Shown: positions 1 to 7,363, numbered from the stretch's first letter. The stretch: DNA of 57,322 nucleotides from Bacteroidales bacterium (GCA_029938715.1 JAOZUK010000012.1:1-57322), one strand, 5' to 3'. Notes: generated by a model from the sequence alone, not told the origin. Made by a program: numbers and translations.

Positions 1-17
1 TTACCAAATGAGTTCAT
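1..17 (-). CDS. first codons of a further aro operon gene, probably shikimate dehydrogenase (partial)
   Basis: On the minus strand an ATG overlaps the TGA stop of aroD in an ATGA junction and opens a frame reading M-N-S-F-G before the window ends. Shikimate dehydrogenases of Bacteroidota often begin with a short Phe-Gly-Leu-Ile-Gly stretch, and the four genes before it are all shikimate/aromatic genes, so aroE is the natural guess. Only five codons are visible, so identity is inference from context; the ATGA coupling itself is seen directly. Confidence 0.4.
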
Positions 18-652
18 GATTCATCAATCACTTTATAAATATCTGTTAACTGATTATAGCTAAACTGACCCGGTGCAGTTTCATTTCCACTTCCCGGTGA
101 ACCAAAAGTGAATTCTGCTCCCAGATAGGGACCCATTAACCTGGTAATCCGTCCCAGTTTTCCCATTCCAAGAACAACTTTCTTCCCCGGAAGTTTGTAA
201 AGCGCCAGTAAGTTATGTACATCCTTCAATGTGCTCACCTGCACTGCAATCTTTGCCACATCCCCTCCCCTCTCATAGCACCTTTGGAGTATCTGCTCAA
301 GCCCCTGCAAATCAGGAGTTGTGTCAAAATTATGATAAGATATGATGCTTTTTGTACCACATTGGTTTGCATACCCGGTCAGAGTGGACAGGTAATTATT
401 TGTGGATTCAATCTCCATATCAATAAAGGTGGCACCCAGATCCATACAGGTTTGTAAGAGTTGAATTCTTTCCGATTCATTGAGGGCCTCTGGCCTGCAG
501 GTGGCTATGGTCTGTATGCGATCAGGAATGAGTTGGTAGATACGGCCCGGATCTTCTTTGATCAGGTCCAGACGAAGCTCCACCAGGGTGGCCCCCGATT
601 CTATAACCCATTGCAACTGGTCGGTCCGGGAAATGCTAACACAGATCATCAA
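14..652 (-). CDS. aroD: type I 3-dehydroquinate dehydratase
   Basis: Converts 3-dehydroquinate to 3-dehydroshikimate, third step of the shikimate pathway, in the cytoplasm. The 212 residues form a compact TIM barrel of the type I (Schiff-base) family. The substrate-binding ELRLDL strand is at residues 25-30, the catalytic His is H106 in ISYHNF, the Schiff-base Lys is K133 in AKIAV, and the C-terminal APGQ loop is at 192-195. Length is slightly below the usual 220-250, as in other Bacteroidota. The start overlaps the 3' end of aroB by 17 nt, which points to translational coupling; a second Met directly follows the first, so the start is uncertain by one codon. It is the fourth gene of the pheA operon and its stop overlaps the next start. 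Confidence 0.93.
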   Translation of the reverse strand: MMICVSISRTDQLQWVIESGATLVELRLDLIKEDPGRIYQLIPDRIQTIATCRPEALNESERIQLLQTCMDLGATFIDMEIESTNNYLSTLTGYANQCGTKSIISYHNFDTTPDLQGLEQILQRCYERGGDVAKIAVQVSTLKDVHNLLALYKLPGKKVVLGMGKLGRITRLMGPYLGAEFTFGSPGSGNETAPGQFSYNQLTDIYKVIDES

Positions 653-1661
653 TCATAGGTTTAAGCTCTGAAAGAGAGATGCTTTTAATTAAGGTCTTTC
701 CTAAACCATCAAGCAAAACAAAATGGATGTGCTCCCCGCTCTTCTTTTTATCCTTCCGGATGTTCTGAAAAATCACCTCCGGATCAAGTTCTAATTCGAA
801 GGGAAGTCCTGCTGCCTTTAATAGGTTCTGTATGATATCCACATCAGAAGCCGGAAGAAGGCCCAGGTTATGAGAAAGTTGGGCAGCCATAACCATTCCC
901 ACCGATACAGCCTGTCCGTGCATTACCTTTTTTTCGCGCTCAATGGCATGACCAATGGTATGACCAAAATTCAGAATACGCCGCAGATCCGACTCTCTTT
1001 CATCTTTCTGCACAACCTCCACCTTGATCTGTGCTGAGACGGTTACCACATGCTCCAGGACCTTAAGGTCGAGATTTAACAATCCAGTCATATGATCCTT
1101 TATGTATTTCAGGAATTCCACATCCCATATGGCTCCATATTTAATAACCTCAGCGATCCCCGATATATACTCTTTTCGGGCAAGAGTCTTAAGAAGTGAA
1201 AGATCACACCATACAAAAGAGGGTTGCCTGATGTTTCCAATTATGTTCTTGTATCCATCCAGGTTTACGCCGTTTTTTCCTCCTATGCTCGCATCTACCT
1301 GACCAAGTAGTGTGGAGCTGATAAAACCAAATGAAATCCCTCTGAGGTAGGTTGATGCTACAAAACCTGCCACATCTGTGGCCAATCCCCCTCCTACTCC
1401 AACAATCATAGAGGATCGGTCGATCTCCAGGTTTACCAGTTCCCTGTAAATATTTTCCACAGTATGCATATTCTTATAGCGCTCCCCTGAAGGAATCGAA
1501 ATGCTCTGAAAAGAATCGAACGAATCCTGATGCTCACAAAGGACATGCTCATCCACCAGTAAAACAGGGGTGGGAACTAGTGTTTTAAGTCCCGCAGACA
1601 GGTTTTCTCCTACTGATATTTCGGTATTCCCCGATGGAGTGGTCAATTTAATCTGATGCAT
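636..1661 (-). CDS. aroB: 3-dehydroquinate synthase
   Basis: Cyclises DAHP to 3-dehydroquinate using NAD+ and a divalent metal; second step of the shikimate pathway. The 341-residue protein has the family landmarks in order: the glycine-rich NAD segment GGGLATDVAGF around residues 91-101, the TLLGQVDASIGGK segment, the AEVIKYG segment with a metal-ligand Glu, and NFGHTIGHAIE with metal-binding His residues. Length matches the family. It lies 5 nt downstream of the DAHP synthase gene and overlaps aroD by 17 nt, so it is an internal operon gene and should share the pheA attenuator. Confidence 0.95.
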   Translation of the reverse strand: MHQIKLTTPSGNTEISVGENLSAGLKTLVPTPVLLVDEHVLCEHQDSFDSFQSISIPSGERYKNMHTVENIYRELVNLEIDRSSMIVGVGGGLATDVAGFVASTYLRGISFGFISSTLLGQVDASIGGKNGVNLDGYKNIIGNIRQPSFVWCDLSLLKTLARKEYISGIAEVIKYGAIWDVEFLKYIKDHMTGLLNLDLKVLEHVVTVSAQIKVEVVQKDERESDLRRILNFGHTIGHAIEREKKVMHGQAVSVGMVMAAQLSHNLGLLPASDVDIIQNLLKAAGLPFELELDPEVIFQNIRKDKKKSGEHIHFVLLDGLGKTLIKSISLSELKPMIDDLC

Positions 1662-1666
1662 CTGCC

Positions 1667-2752
1667 TTATTCTTTATTCATCACACTGGTCTGGTGATTA
1701 ATAGATTCCTGGTGAATGGAACGAAACAATTTAATCATAAACTCCTCACTAAGCCCTTTTCTTGTACCCAATCTTAACCGGTTTTTCAACATATCATCCC
1801 ATCGCTTGGTCTGAAGGATGGTGATGTTGTTTTCCTTTTTATAATTACCGATCCTTTCGGACACATGCATCCTTTCCTCCAAAAGGTTGATTATCCGGTC
1901 GTCCAGTTTATCGATCTCATCCCTCAGCGCAGCCATTGTAAGCATCAGTTCCTCGTTCACTTCCGGATCCCTGAGAATAAGCTTATCTATAATGGCTTTC
2001 AATCCATCGGGAGTTACCTGCTGTGCTGCATCACTCAGTGCTTTATCCGGATTACAGTGGGTCTCAATGATCAATCCATCGAAATTGAGGTCCATGGCCT
2101 TTTGTGAGATATCATAAAGAAACTCCCGGTTGCCACAGATATGACTTGGATCTGTAATGATGGGCATTTCAGGAATACGCCTCCTCAGCTCGATGGGGAC
2201 CTGCCACTGGGGAATATTCCGGTAAAGGGTTTTGTCATAACTGGAAAAACCTCTGTGGATAGCAGCCATGCGCTTAATCCCTGCGTTATTGATCCGTTCT
2301 ATGGCACCTATCCAGAGGTCTACATCGGGATTTATAGGATTCTTAACCATGACCGGAATATTGACACCCCGAAGGGAATCGGCAATGTCCTGTACAGCAA
2401 AAGGATTGGCCGAAGTCCTTGCTCCTATCCAAATGATATCGATTCCATACTTTAAGGCTTCATAGACGTGTTTCACATTGGCTACCTCTGTGGCGATTAA
2501 CAATCCAGTCTCCTTTTTCACAGTTTGTAGCCACTGGAGACCTACGGATCCCACTCCCTCAAATGCATTGGGTCTTGTTCGGGGTTTCCAGATTCCTGCT
2601 CGGAATATTTTAATTCCCATTTCAGCCAGTGATACTGCCGTGCATAACAGCTGTTCCTCAGATTCAGCAGAGCAGGGACCAGCCATAAAAATAGGCTTGG
2701 TAAACAGATTGCCCTCAATAGACAACGGTTCTAATTCTACGTCAATTACCAT
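1667..2752 (-). CDS. bifunctional 3-deoxy-7-phosphoheptulonate synthase / chorismate mutase
   Basis: Condenses phosphoenolpyruvate with erythrose 4-phosphate, the entry reaction of aromatic biosynthesis, and carries a chorismate mutase that feeds prephenate to the neighbouring PheA. Residues about 1-260 are a KDSA/DAHPS-I-beta-type barrel (MAGPCSAES near residue 23; KPRTRP; later the DPSH and ETHCNP segments). Residues about 268-350 are an all-helical AroQ-type chorismate mutase (LRDEIDKLDDRIINLLEER, then the IGNYK segment). This domain order is common in Bacteroidota. It lies 9 nt downstream of pheA and 5 nt upstream of aroB. Joining both activities in one chain fits end-product control, with the mutase domain also acting as a regulatory module in known homologues. 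Confidence 0.93.
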   Translation of the reverse strand: MVIDVELEPLSIEGNLFTKPIFMAGPCSAESEEQLLCTAVSLAEMGIKIFRAGIWKPRTRPNAFEGVGSVGLQWLQTVKKETGLLIATEVANVKHVYEALKYGIDIIWIGARTSANPFAVQDIADSLRGVNIPVMVKNPINPDVDLWIGAIERINNAGIKRMAAIHRGFSSYDKTLYRNIPQWQVPIELRRRIPEMPIITDPSHICGNREFLYDISQKAMDLNFDGLIIETHCNPDKALSDAAQQVTPDGLKAIIDKLILRDPEVNEELMLTMAALRDEIDKLDDRIINLLEERMHVSERIGNYKKENNITILQTKRWDDMLKNRLRLGTRKGLSEEFMIKLFRSIHQESINHQTSVMNKE

Positions 2753-2761
2753 TACAAAAAA

Positions 2762-3601
2762 TTATTCAATTACTGATTCACCTTTTTTATATTCACCCAG
2801 GATACCAAGGGAGGGTGTAAACGGACTGATAGCTTCCAGAGCTCTTTTGTACATATCAAAATCATTGATCTCAACATCCACGTAAAACATGTATTCCCAA
2901 TCCTTTCCAGGGATGGGCATGGACTGGATCTTTGCCAGGTTTATTTCATAATAGGATATTATGGAGATGATTTTTGACAGTGATCCGAATTTATGTGCCA
3001 CTGTAAAGAAGATCGATGCCTTATTGACCTGGGCCTTTGGAATCTCGACCCCATTCTCTGAAAGTATCAGAAATCTGGTGTAGTTTTTCTTATTGGTTTC
3101 GATACTCTCTGCAAGTATATCAAGCCCATATTTATTGGCCGCCATTTTGCTTGAGATTGCTCCGGTATCCATCAGTTTATTCTGCGCTATCTCCTCGGCA
3201 CTCATGGCAGTATCCATGCTTTCTATTAACCTGATTCCTGGAAGGGAATCAAAATAGTCCTGGCACTGAAGTATGGCCATGGGATGAGAGTAAACCTCTT
3301 TCAAATCAGGAATTGTCACTCCCGGCATGGCCACCAGATTCTGCTTTATCCTCAGGTAAATCTCCCCGGTGATATGCATACTGGTGTTAATAATCAGGTT
3401 GTAGTTTGGTATGATACTTCCTGCCAGAGAGTTCTCAATAGCCATGATCCCAAAATCACATTGTCGATCTTTCAATGTGGTGACCATATCCCGGAATGTA
3501 TTCCTGGGGAGAATACTTATCTCCTCATCTTTAAAGTAATGGTGCGCTGCAATTTCATGAAATGCACCATATCCACCCTGTATTGCTATTGTTTTTGCCA
3601 T
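2762..3601 (-). CDS. pheA: prephenate dehydratase
   Basis: Decarboxylates and dehydrates prephenate to phenylpyruvate, the committed step to phenylalanine. Starting at the Met at 3601 gives MAKTIAIQGGYGAFHEIAA, the normal beginning of the family; an upstream in-frame Met at 3646 would put the terminator hairpin inside the coding region, so I reject it. The catalytic TRF motif is present (NYTRFLIL, about residue 170), and the C-terminal third is an ACT domain for phenylalanine feedback (FGSLSKIISIIS, then a variant of the ESRP segment reading IQSMP). This 279-residue form lacks a chorismate mutase domain, which is supplied by the next gene. It is first in the operon and directly behind the attenuator, so it is probably controlled both by attenuation and by ACT-domain inhibition. 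Confidence 0.95.
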   Translation of the reverse strand: MAKTIAIQGGYGAFHEIAAHHYFKDEEISILPRNTFRDMVTTLKDRQCDFGIMAIENSLAGSIIPNYNLIINTSMHITGEIYLRIKQNLVAMPGVTIPDLKEVYSHPMAILQCQDYFDSLPGIRLIESMDTAMSAEEIAQNKLMDTGAISSKMAANKYGLDILAESIETNKKNYTRFLILSENGVEIPKAQVNKASIFFTVAHKFGSLSKIISIISYYEINLAKIQSMPIPGKDWEYMFYVDVEINDFDMYKRALEAISPFTPSLGILGEYKKGESVIE

Positions 3602-3612
3602 TGCTATAAAAC

Positions 3613-3635
3613 AAAAAACCCGACTAACGCCGGGT
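3613..3635 (-). terminator. attenuator terminator of the pheA leader
   Basis: On the minus strand ACCCGGC (3635-3629) pairs with GTCGGGT (3624-3618) around a GTTA loop, giving a 7-bp stem with one G-T pair, followed at once by TTTTTTG. It ends only 12 nt before the pheA ATG, so it is a premature terminator inside the leader of the operon. The 5' arm can also pair with GTCGGG at 3660-3655, an antiterminator that excludes this hairpin. Confidence 0.85.
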
Positions 3636-3651
3636 GCCACATGCATAAAGT

Positions 3652-3703
3652 AAGCCCGACTCGCTATCTGCCAGTAAAAAAATAAAAATAATATACGGTG
3701 CTT
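3652..3703 (-). promoter_or_regulatory. alternative pairing regions 1 and 2 of the pheA attenuator
   Basis: Region 1 (AAGC-A-CCG, 3703-3696) lies inside the leader peptide gene and can pair with region 2 (CGGGCTT, 3658-3652) with one bulged A. Region 2, as GTCGGG (3660-3655), can instead pair with CCCGGC of region 3 (3634-3629). A ribosome stalled on the aromatic codons would cover region 1 and free region 2 for the antiterminator; one that reaches the stop codon would cover region 2 and let the terminator form. The pairings are read directly from the sequence; the mechanism is inferred from the well-known trp/phe leader model. Confidence 0.75.
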
Positions 3704-3714
3704 CTATATGTCAC
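3664..3714 (-). CDS. aromatic-rich leader peptide of the pheA operon (16 aa, GTG start)
   Basis: A GTG-initiated frame encodes MTYRSTVYYFYFFTGR and stops with TAG four bases before attenuator region 2. Seven of 16 residues are Tyr or Phe and six are consecutive (Y-Y-F-Y-F-F, codons 8-13), which is the expected composition of a sensing peptide for an operon making phenylalanine and its precursors. An in-frame TTG further upstream could lengthen it, so the exact start is uncertain; as usual in Bacteroidota there is no convincing Shine-Dalgarno sequence. The frame is supported by its position relative to the hairpins rather than by homology. Confidence 0.75.
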   Translation of the reverse strand: MTYRSTVYYFYFFTGR

Positions 3715-3759
3715 TCTAAATAATTGAGCAGTAAAACTAAACAATTATTACCAGAGTAC

Positions 3760-3767
3760 CAAAGTTC
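3760..3767 (-). promoter_or_regulatory. possible -7 element for the pheA leader transcript
   Basis: GAACTTTG on the minus strand matches the Bacteroidota -7 consensus TAnnTTTG in 7 of 8 positions. A GTTG lies about 23 bases upstream as a weak -33 element. Transcription would start near 3752, about 38 nt before the leader peptide start. Spacing is slightly longer than the usual 19-21. Confidence 0.35.
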
Positions 3768-3823
3768 ATTACAATTTGAAAGAGAGCTGGCAACCTTGGT
3801 AAACTTTTATTATTATTGCTCAT

Positions 3824-4468
3824 ATGAAGAAGAGCGAACGGTACGAAAAGATCATCTCCTATTTTTCAGAGGAGATGCCGGTGGCCGAAACTGAATTGGA
3901 TTATAAAAATCCATATGAACTTTTAGTGGCTGTGATCCTCTCTGCTCAATGCACCGATAAGAGGGTTAACCAGATTACACCTCCTTTTTATCAGCAATTC
4001 CCTGACGTGTCCGCCCTGGCTCAATCCACTCAGGAAGAGGTGTTTGATCTTATAAAGAGCTGCTCATACCCGAACAACAAGGCCAAACACCTGCTTGGTA
4101 TGGCCCGCATGCTCACGGCGGAATTCGGTGGTGTTGTACCTGATACCTTGGAGGAGCTCCAGAAATTGCCCGGTGTGGGAAGAAAAACTGCCAATGTAAT
4201 TCTTTCTGTAGCCTATCAGAAACCAGCCATGGCTGTGGATACTCATGTATTCAGGGTGGCCGCAAGGATTGGACTCACTACCCGTGCAAAGAATCCGTAT
4301 GAAACTGAAATGCAACTCATCAGGTATATACCAGAAGAGAAGATACCTCTGGCCCATCATTGGCTCATTCTCCATGGCCGTTATGTATGTACCGCACGAA
4401 AACCAGCATGCGACCGATGCGGCATTAATCATCTGTGTAACTTTTTTGAAAAAAAAGAGAAACCCTGA
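3824..4468 (+). CDS. nth: endonuclease III (DNA glycosylase / AP lyase)
   Basis: Removes oxidised pyrimidines and nicks abasic sites in base-excision repair. The 214-residue protein has the usual family length. It has the early SAQCTDKRVNQ segment, the helix-hairpin-helix LPGVGRKTANVIL near residues 111-123 with the catalytic Lys in GRKTA, the VDTHVFRVA segment with the catalytic Asp, and the C-terminal 4Fe-4S ligands in the pattern C-x6-C-x2-C-x5-C (CTARKPACDRCGINHLC). It is divergent from the pheA operon with about 110 nt between the leader start and its ATG. Confidence 0.96.
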   Translation: MKKSERYEKIISYFSEEMPVAETELDYKNPYELLVAVILSAQCTDKRVNQITPPFYQQFPDVSALAQSTQEEVFDLIKSCSYPNNKAKHLLGMARMLTAEFGGVVPDTLEELQKLPGVGRKTANVILSVAYQKPAMAVDTHVFRVAARIGLTTRAKNPYETEMQLIRYIPEEKIPLAHHWLILHGRYVCTARKPACDRCGINHLCNFFEKKEKP

Positions 4469-4482
4469 CACCCCCTTTTACG

Positions 4483-4490
4483 TACATTTG
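4483..4490 (+). promoter_or_regulatory. possible -7 promoter element before the 4513 gene
   Basis: TACATTTG is a full match to the Bacteroidota -7 consensus TAnnTTTG and ends 22 nt before the ATG at 4513. No clear -33 TTTG is seen at the right distance, so this is a weak call. Confidence 0.35.
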
Positions 4491-4512
4491 AGCAACCTGT
4501 AAAACACCGGTA

Positions 4513-5400
4513 ATGAGGAATGTCATTACAAAACTTATTTTATTTCTGATCCTGGTTACCGCAAGCTCGGCATCCACGCCTTCCTTTGATTTTGCGAGGG
4601 GGCGCCATAACAATGTATGCAAAGACCTGAAAAATGATGTCTTGCTCTATTTTGTATTTATCGATACCCGAAGCACTTCTCCATGGACCGAGTTTGATAT
4701 TCTTAGCACCATTGACAGCATCCAGGTGGCAGCCCGATGGCTTGAATCTCAGGCCAGCCAGCATAACATTCCACTCAATATTAAGACGGACTACTATATT
4801 GGGGATGAGTATACCACCATCGAAAAAAACCTGCCCAATGCAACTATTAAAGAGGTGATTGAAGAGCAGAAGCTGACAAAGGGATTGGAATCACTTAACC
4901 GATGGGGTGACTATGTCTCAAAGATTATAGGTGAATCCTTGTATATAAAAGAGAAAGACGGAATTCCCTTGCAGAAAAAACCCGGTAACAAAGAGCGGCT
5001 AATCGCCTTCCTGAGGGATGAATATCAGGTGGAGAGTGTGGTGATGATGTTCTTGATTAACAACTATTTTCGATCTGATATCTCAATAGCTATCAATACA
5101 TTGCACAATGAAGATGTGGAGTTCTCGGTGGTTAGTTATAAATACCCTTCTGAAATTGCTCATAACTTCCTCCATCTGTATGGTGCAGCAGACTTGAATA
5201 AGTCGTATTTTCGACGAAGTCCGGGAAAAATTAAACAGGCACAGGAGGCATTTCCAGATGATATTATGTCGGAGGTATATGCCAGACGTATAAATGAGCT
5301 AGAAATTGGCGAATTTACAGAGTATATGATAGGCTGGACAGACGAGCTTGATGAAGAATATGAACCATTGCTAACAGAAAGGTTTACACTTTTTAAATAA
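4513..5400 (+). CDS. exported zincin-like protein with a degenerate active site, unknown function
   Basis: I do not recognise a named family. The 295-residue product starts with a signal peptide (hydrophobic ITKLILFLILVTASSAS). Near the C-terminus EIAHNFLHLYGAADL (H217, N218, H221, G224, D227) resembles the HExxHxxGxxD zinc site of metzincin/snapalysin-type peptidases, but the catalytic Glu is Asn (codon AAC), which would need more than one base change from a Glu codon. The two His and the Asp could still bind zinc. Downstream FPDDIM and LEIGEFTEYMIGW are typical of the surrounding fold. It may be an inactive binding protein derived from a peptidase. It begins 44 nt after nth and is followed by two further exported unknown proteins. 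Confidence 0.75.
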   Translation: MRNVITKLILFLILVTASSASTPSFDFARGRHNNVCKDLKNDVLLYFVFIDTRSTSPWTEFDILSTIDSIQVAARWLESQASQHNIPLNIKTDYYIGDEYTTIEKNLPNATIKEVIEEQKLTKGLESLNRWGDYVSKIIGESLYIKEKDGIPLQKKPGNKERLIAFLRDEYQVESVVMMFLINNYFRSDISIAINTLHNEDVEFSVVSYKYPSEIAHNFLHLYGAADLNKSYFRRSPGKIKQAQEAFPDDIMSEVYARRINELEIGEFTEYMIGWTDELDEEYEPLLTERFTLFK

Positions 5401-5448
5401 TTACTTGAATCCCTTATTAATAGTGGCTCTCGGGTGAAGTTAGTCCTT

Positions 5449-5476
5449 TTTGTTTTAAAAAAAAGTGTTATTTTTA
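5449..5476 (+). promoter_or_regulatory. possible promoter before the 5572 lipoprotein gene
   Basis: TTTG at 5449-5452 is followed after 16 bases by TATTTTTA at 5469-5476, 7 of 8 matches to TAnnTTTG. The spacer is shorter than the usual 19-21, and the AT-rich context makes chance matches likely. Confidence 0.25.
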
Positions 5477-5571
5477 CTAATTATGAAAGCTATAAATGTG
5501 CAAAAAGCCTGCAGGATTTACAGTGAATTTACATAGCGTCAAATTAACCCAGTGAATAAAATTACTAACCC

Positions 5572-6492
5572 ATGAACCGAAACCTAATATTATCCGGTAG
5601 ATTATTCCTTCTTCTGTTTGTCTTTCTCGGCTTCATCATGAGCGGTTGCAACCGCGGTCCAAAAAGTGAAGGCTCCGGGGATTTTGAAGCTTCCGGTGGC
5701 CTGGATGCAGAGACTCAGGCACAATTGAATACTGCCAAGAGGATTTTCTATTCACTTCCCTCTCCCCTGGAAACAGCCATGCTTATTAAAAATGCTGGTG
5801 CACAGTATGATGAAGGGTTAATGAATTTGACAGGGAATACCTCCAGGTACATTACCTCTAAAAGCAAAGCACTTAATCTGGGTATATACTCCACCGACCT
5901 GAGTTATGCCAGCCTGTTCGACCAGACTCAGGCCACACTGAATTATATTGAGGCGGCAAAAAAGATGGCCGATGGGCTCAATATCCTGAATGCCATTAAT
6001 GAAGAGACCATTCAGCGCCTTGAAGAGCATATTAACAACCGGGACGTCATTATTGATATCATTTCGGAAACCTTGATGAATTCAAGTTCCTTCTTACAGG
6101 AAAATGGCCTTGAAGCCGTTGCAACTGTTGTCCTTGTGGGCGGCTGGGTTGAAGGACTATACATTGCCACTAACCTGGTAGACGAAAATTCACTGAAAGA
6201 TAATAAGCTGGTTGAAAGAATAGTAGATCAGAAGCTATCACTGGATATTATGGTAAATCTCCTTGAGGAATCACCAGAGGATGCAGATGCCATGGCTGTT
6301 CTGGAGGATGTAAAATCACTTAAATCCATTTTTGATAAGATAACCATAAAGCAGGGCAACGTTACAGCCGTTGAGGATCCTGCAACCAATGTTACCACAC
6401 TAAAATCTGAATCATCCATTCATATTACACCGAATGTATTTAAAGAATTGAGGTCAAAAGTTAGAGAAATTAGAACAAGCTATATATCCTAA
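5572..6492 (+). CDS. predicted lipoprotein, unknown function
   Basis: The N-terminus has a hydrophobic stretch ending in a lipobox (FIMSGC, Cys at residue 26), so the 306-residue product is probably lipid-anchored. After a Gly/Ser/Glu-rich linker (residues about 28-45) the rest is predicted mainly helical, with a Gly-Gly segment VVLVGGWVEGLY near residues 187-198. I recognise no enzymatic motif. Similar helical lipoproteins of unknown role are frequent in Bacteroidota. It sits 171 nt after the zincin-like gene and only 11 nt before the next exported protein, so the last two are probably co-transcribed, ending at the hairpin at 6992. Confidence 0.8.
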   Translation: MNRNLILSGRLFLLLFVFLGFIMSGCNRGPKSEGSGDFEASGGLDAETQAQLNTAKRIFYSLPSPLETAMLIKNAGAQYDEGLMNLTGNTSRYITSKSKALNLGIYSTDLSYASLFDQTQATLNYIEAAKKMADGLNILNAINEETIQRLEEHINNRDVIIDIISETLMNSSSFLQENGLEAVATVVLVGGWVEGLYIATNLVDENSLKDNKLVERIVDQKLSLDIMVNLLEESPEDADAMAVLEDVKSLKSIFDKITIKQGNVTAVEDPATNVTTLKSESSIHITPNVFKELRSKVREIRTSYIS

Positions 6493-6503
6493 TACCATAT
6501 ACC

Positions 6504-6950
6504 ATGACTAAGAAAGGATTACTCTTTATATCTCTGGTTGCAAGCATGCTTTTACTGCCTGTGGCAATGAATGCGCAATGCAAGCAATTCGCAAAAAACA
6601 CCTGTAAATCTGGTTTGAAACCCTATCAACATGATGGGAACTATCATGCTGCACTGCTCATAGAAGGTGAGGAAGCAGAACTTTACAAAACCTTCTATTC
6701 CGACAGAAATTACAGGATTGGAGTGTGCGGTGCACACAATCTTAAACCAATTGAATTTAAAGTAGTTGACACACGAAATGGCAAGGTACTTTACGACAAC
6801 AGCCTGAAAGATTATGACTGGAAATGGGATTTCACTCTTGAATCAAGTCAGCAGCTTAAAATCATGGTAAAGGTTCCCATTCCTGAAGGGAATATTGATG
6901 AACCCGAAGAGGGTTGTGTGGCGATCCTGTTTGGTTCCAGGGATGACTAG
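6504..6950 (+). CDS. small exported protein, unknown function
   Basis: The 148-residue product has a clear signal peptide with cleavage before Gln (PVAMNAQ, residues about 19-25). The mature part contains four cysteines (CKQF, NTCKSG, GVCGAH, EGCVA) that could form disulfides, and a pattern of alternating hydrophobic residues that suggests a small beta sandwich (FKVVDTRNGKVLYDN, LKIMVKVPI). It has no motif I can name. It follows the lipoprotein gene by 11 nt and precedes a strong terminator, so it ends this transcript. Confidence 0.75.
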   Translation: MTKKGLLFISLVASMLLLPVAMNAQCKQFAKNTCKSGLKPYQHDGNYHAALLIEGEEAELYKTFYSDRNYRIGVCGAHNLKPIEFKVVDTRNGKVLYDNSLKDYDWKWDFTLESSQQLKIMVKVPIPEGNIDEPEEGCVAILFGSRDD

Positions 6951-6991
6951 TTTCAGCATGAAATAATTAAGATTGAAAATATTTAAGCCTT

Positions 6992-7027
6992 ATGGGTTGT
7001 TCGCTTCGTACGAACAACCCATTTTTA
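6992..7027 (+). terminator. intrinsic terminator after the 6504 gene
   Basis: GGGTTGTTCG (6994-7003) and CGAACAACCC (7011-7020) form a perfect 10-bp stem with a 7-nt loop, extended by two A-T pairs on the outside and followed by ATTTTTATTT. It closes the transcript of the preceding exported proteins. Confidence 0.88.
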
Positions 7028-7363
7028 TTTATATTTACCAATTGTTACTCAATTAACACTATGATATTTTACTAACCACTAACCTTTGATCACTGATCAC
7101 AAGAAACCCATCCCCCACCAATGAACCCTAAACAGAACCACCACCACGTTAGCCTTTCCAGGTGTGTACCTATAAACGTATATACCCCACCAGAGGATAT
7201 AAAAAACCAAATGCAAACATCTTATTAGTCTGTCATTGGCAATGATTTTAGCAATGATTTTAGCAATTATTTAAATGCCAATGTTTATTAGCGCTTTCTT
7301 TGTCATAACAATGAAGCAATAAAAATATTACGCGATTATCAATCCCTAAAAACTAATAAAACT
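7028..7363. promoter_or_regulatory. gene-free upstream region of the acetate transporter genes with short repeats
   Basis: This 336-nt stretch has no credible gene. It contains a tandem TGATCAC pair (7087-7100), a C-rich segment around 7108-7190, two exact tandem copies of AATGATTTTAGC (7241-7264), and the inverted pair CATTGGCA (7234-7241) and TGCCAATG (7276-7283) enclosing those copies. The repeats lie 80-130 nt before the DUF485 gene, where a transcription factor would act. No full TAnnTTTG promoter match was found here. Confidence 0.45.

Noticed and set aside
3602-3646. Upstream in-frame Met at 3646 as the pheA start
   Set aside because: It would translate through the terminator hairpin and adds residues that do not match the family; the Met at 3601 gives the normal beginning.
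7241-7283. CRISPR-like array from the tandem 12-bp copies
   Set aside because: Only two exact copies with no spacers between them and no cas genes; treated as regulatory repeats.
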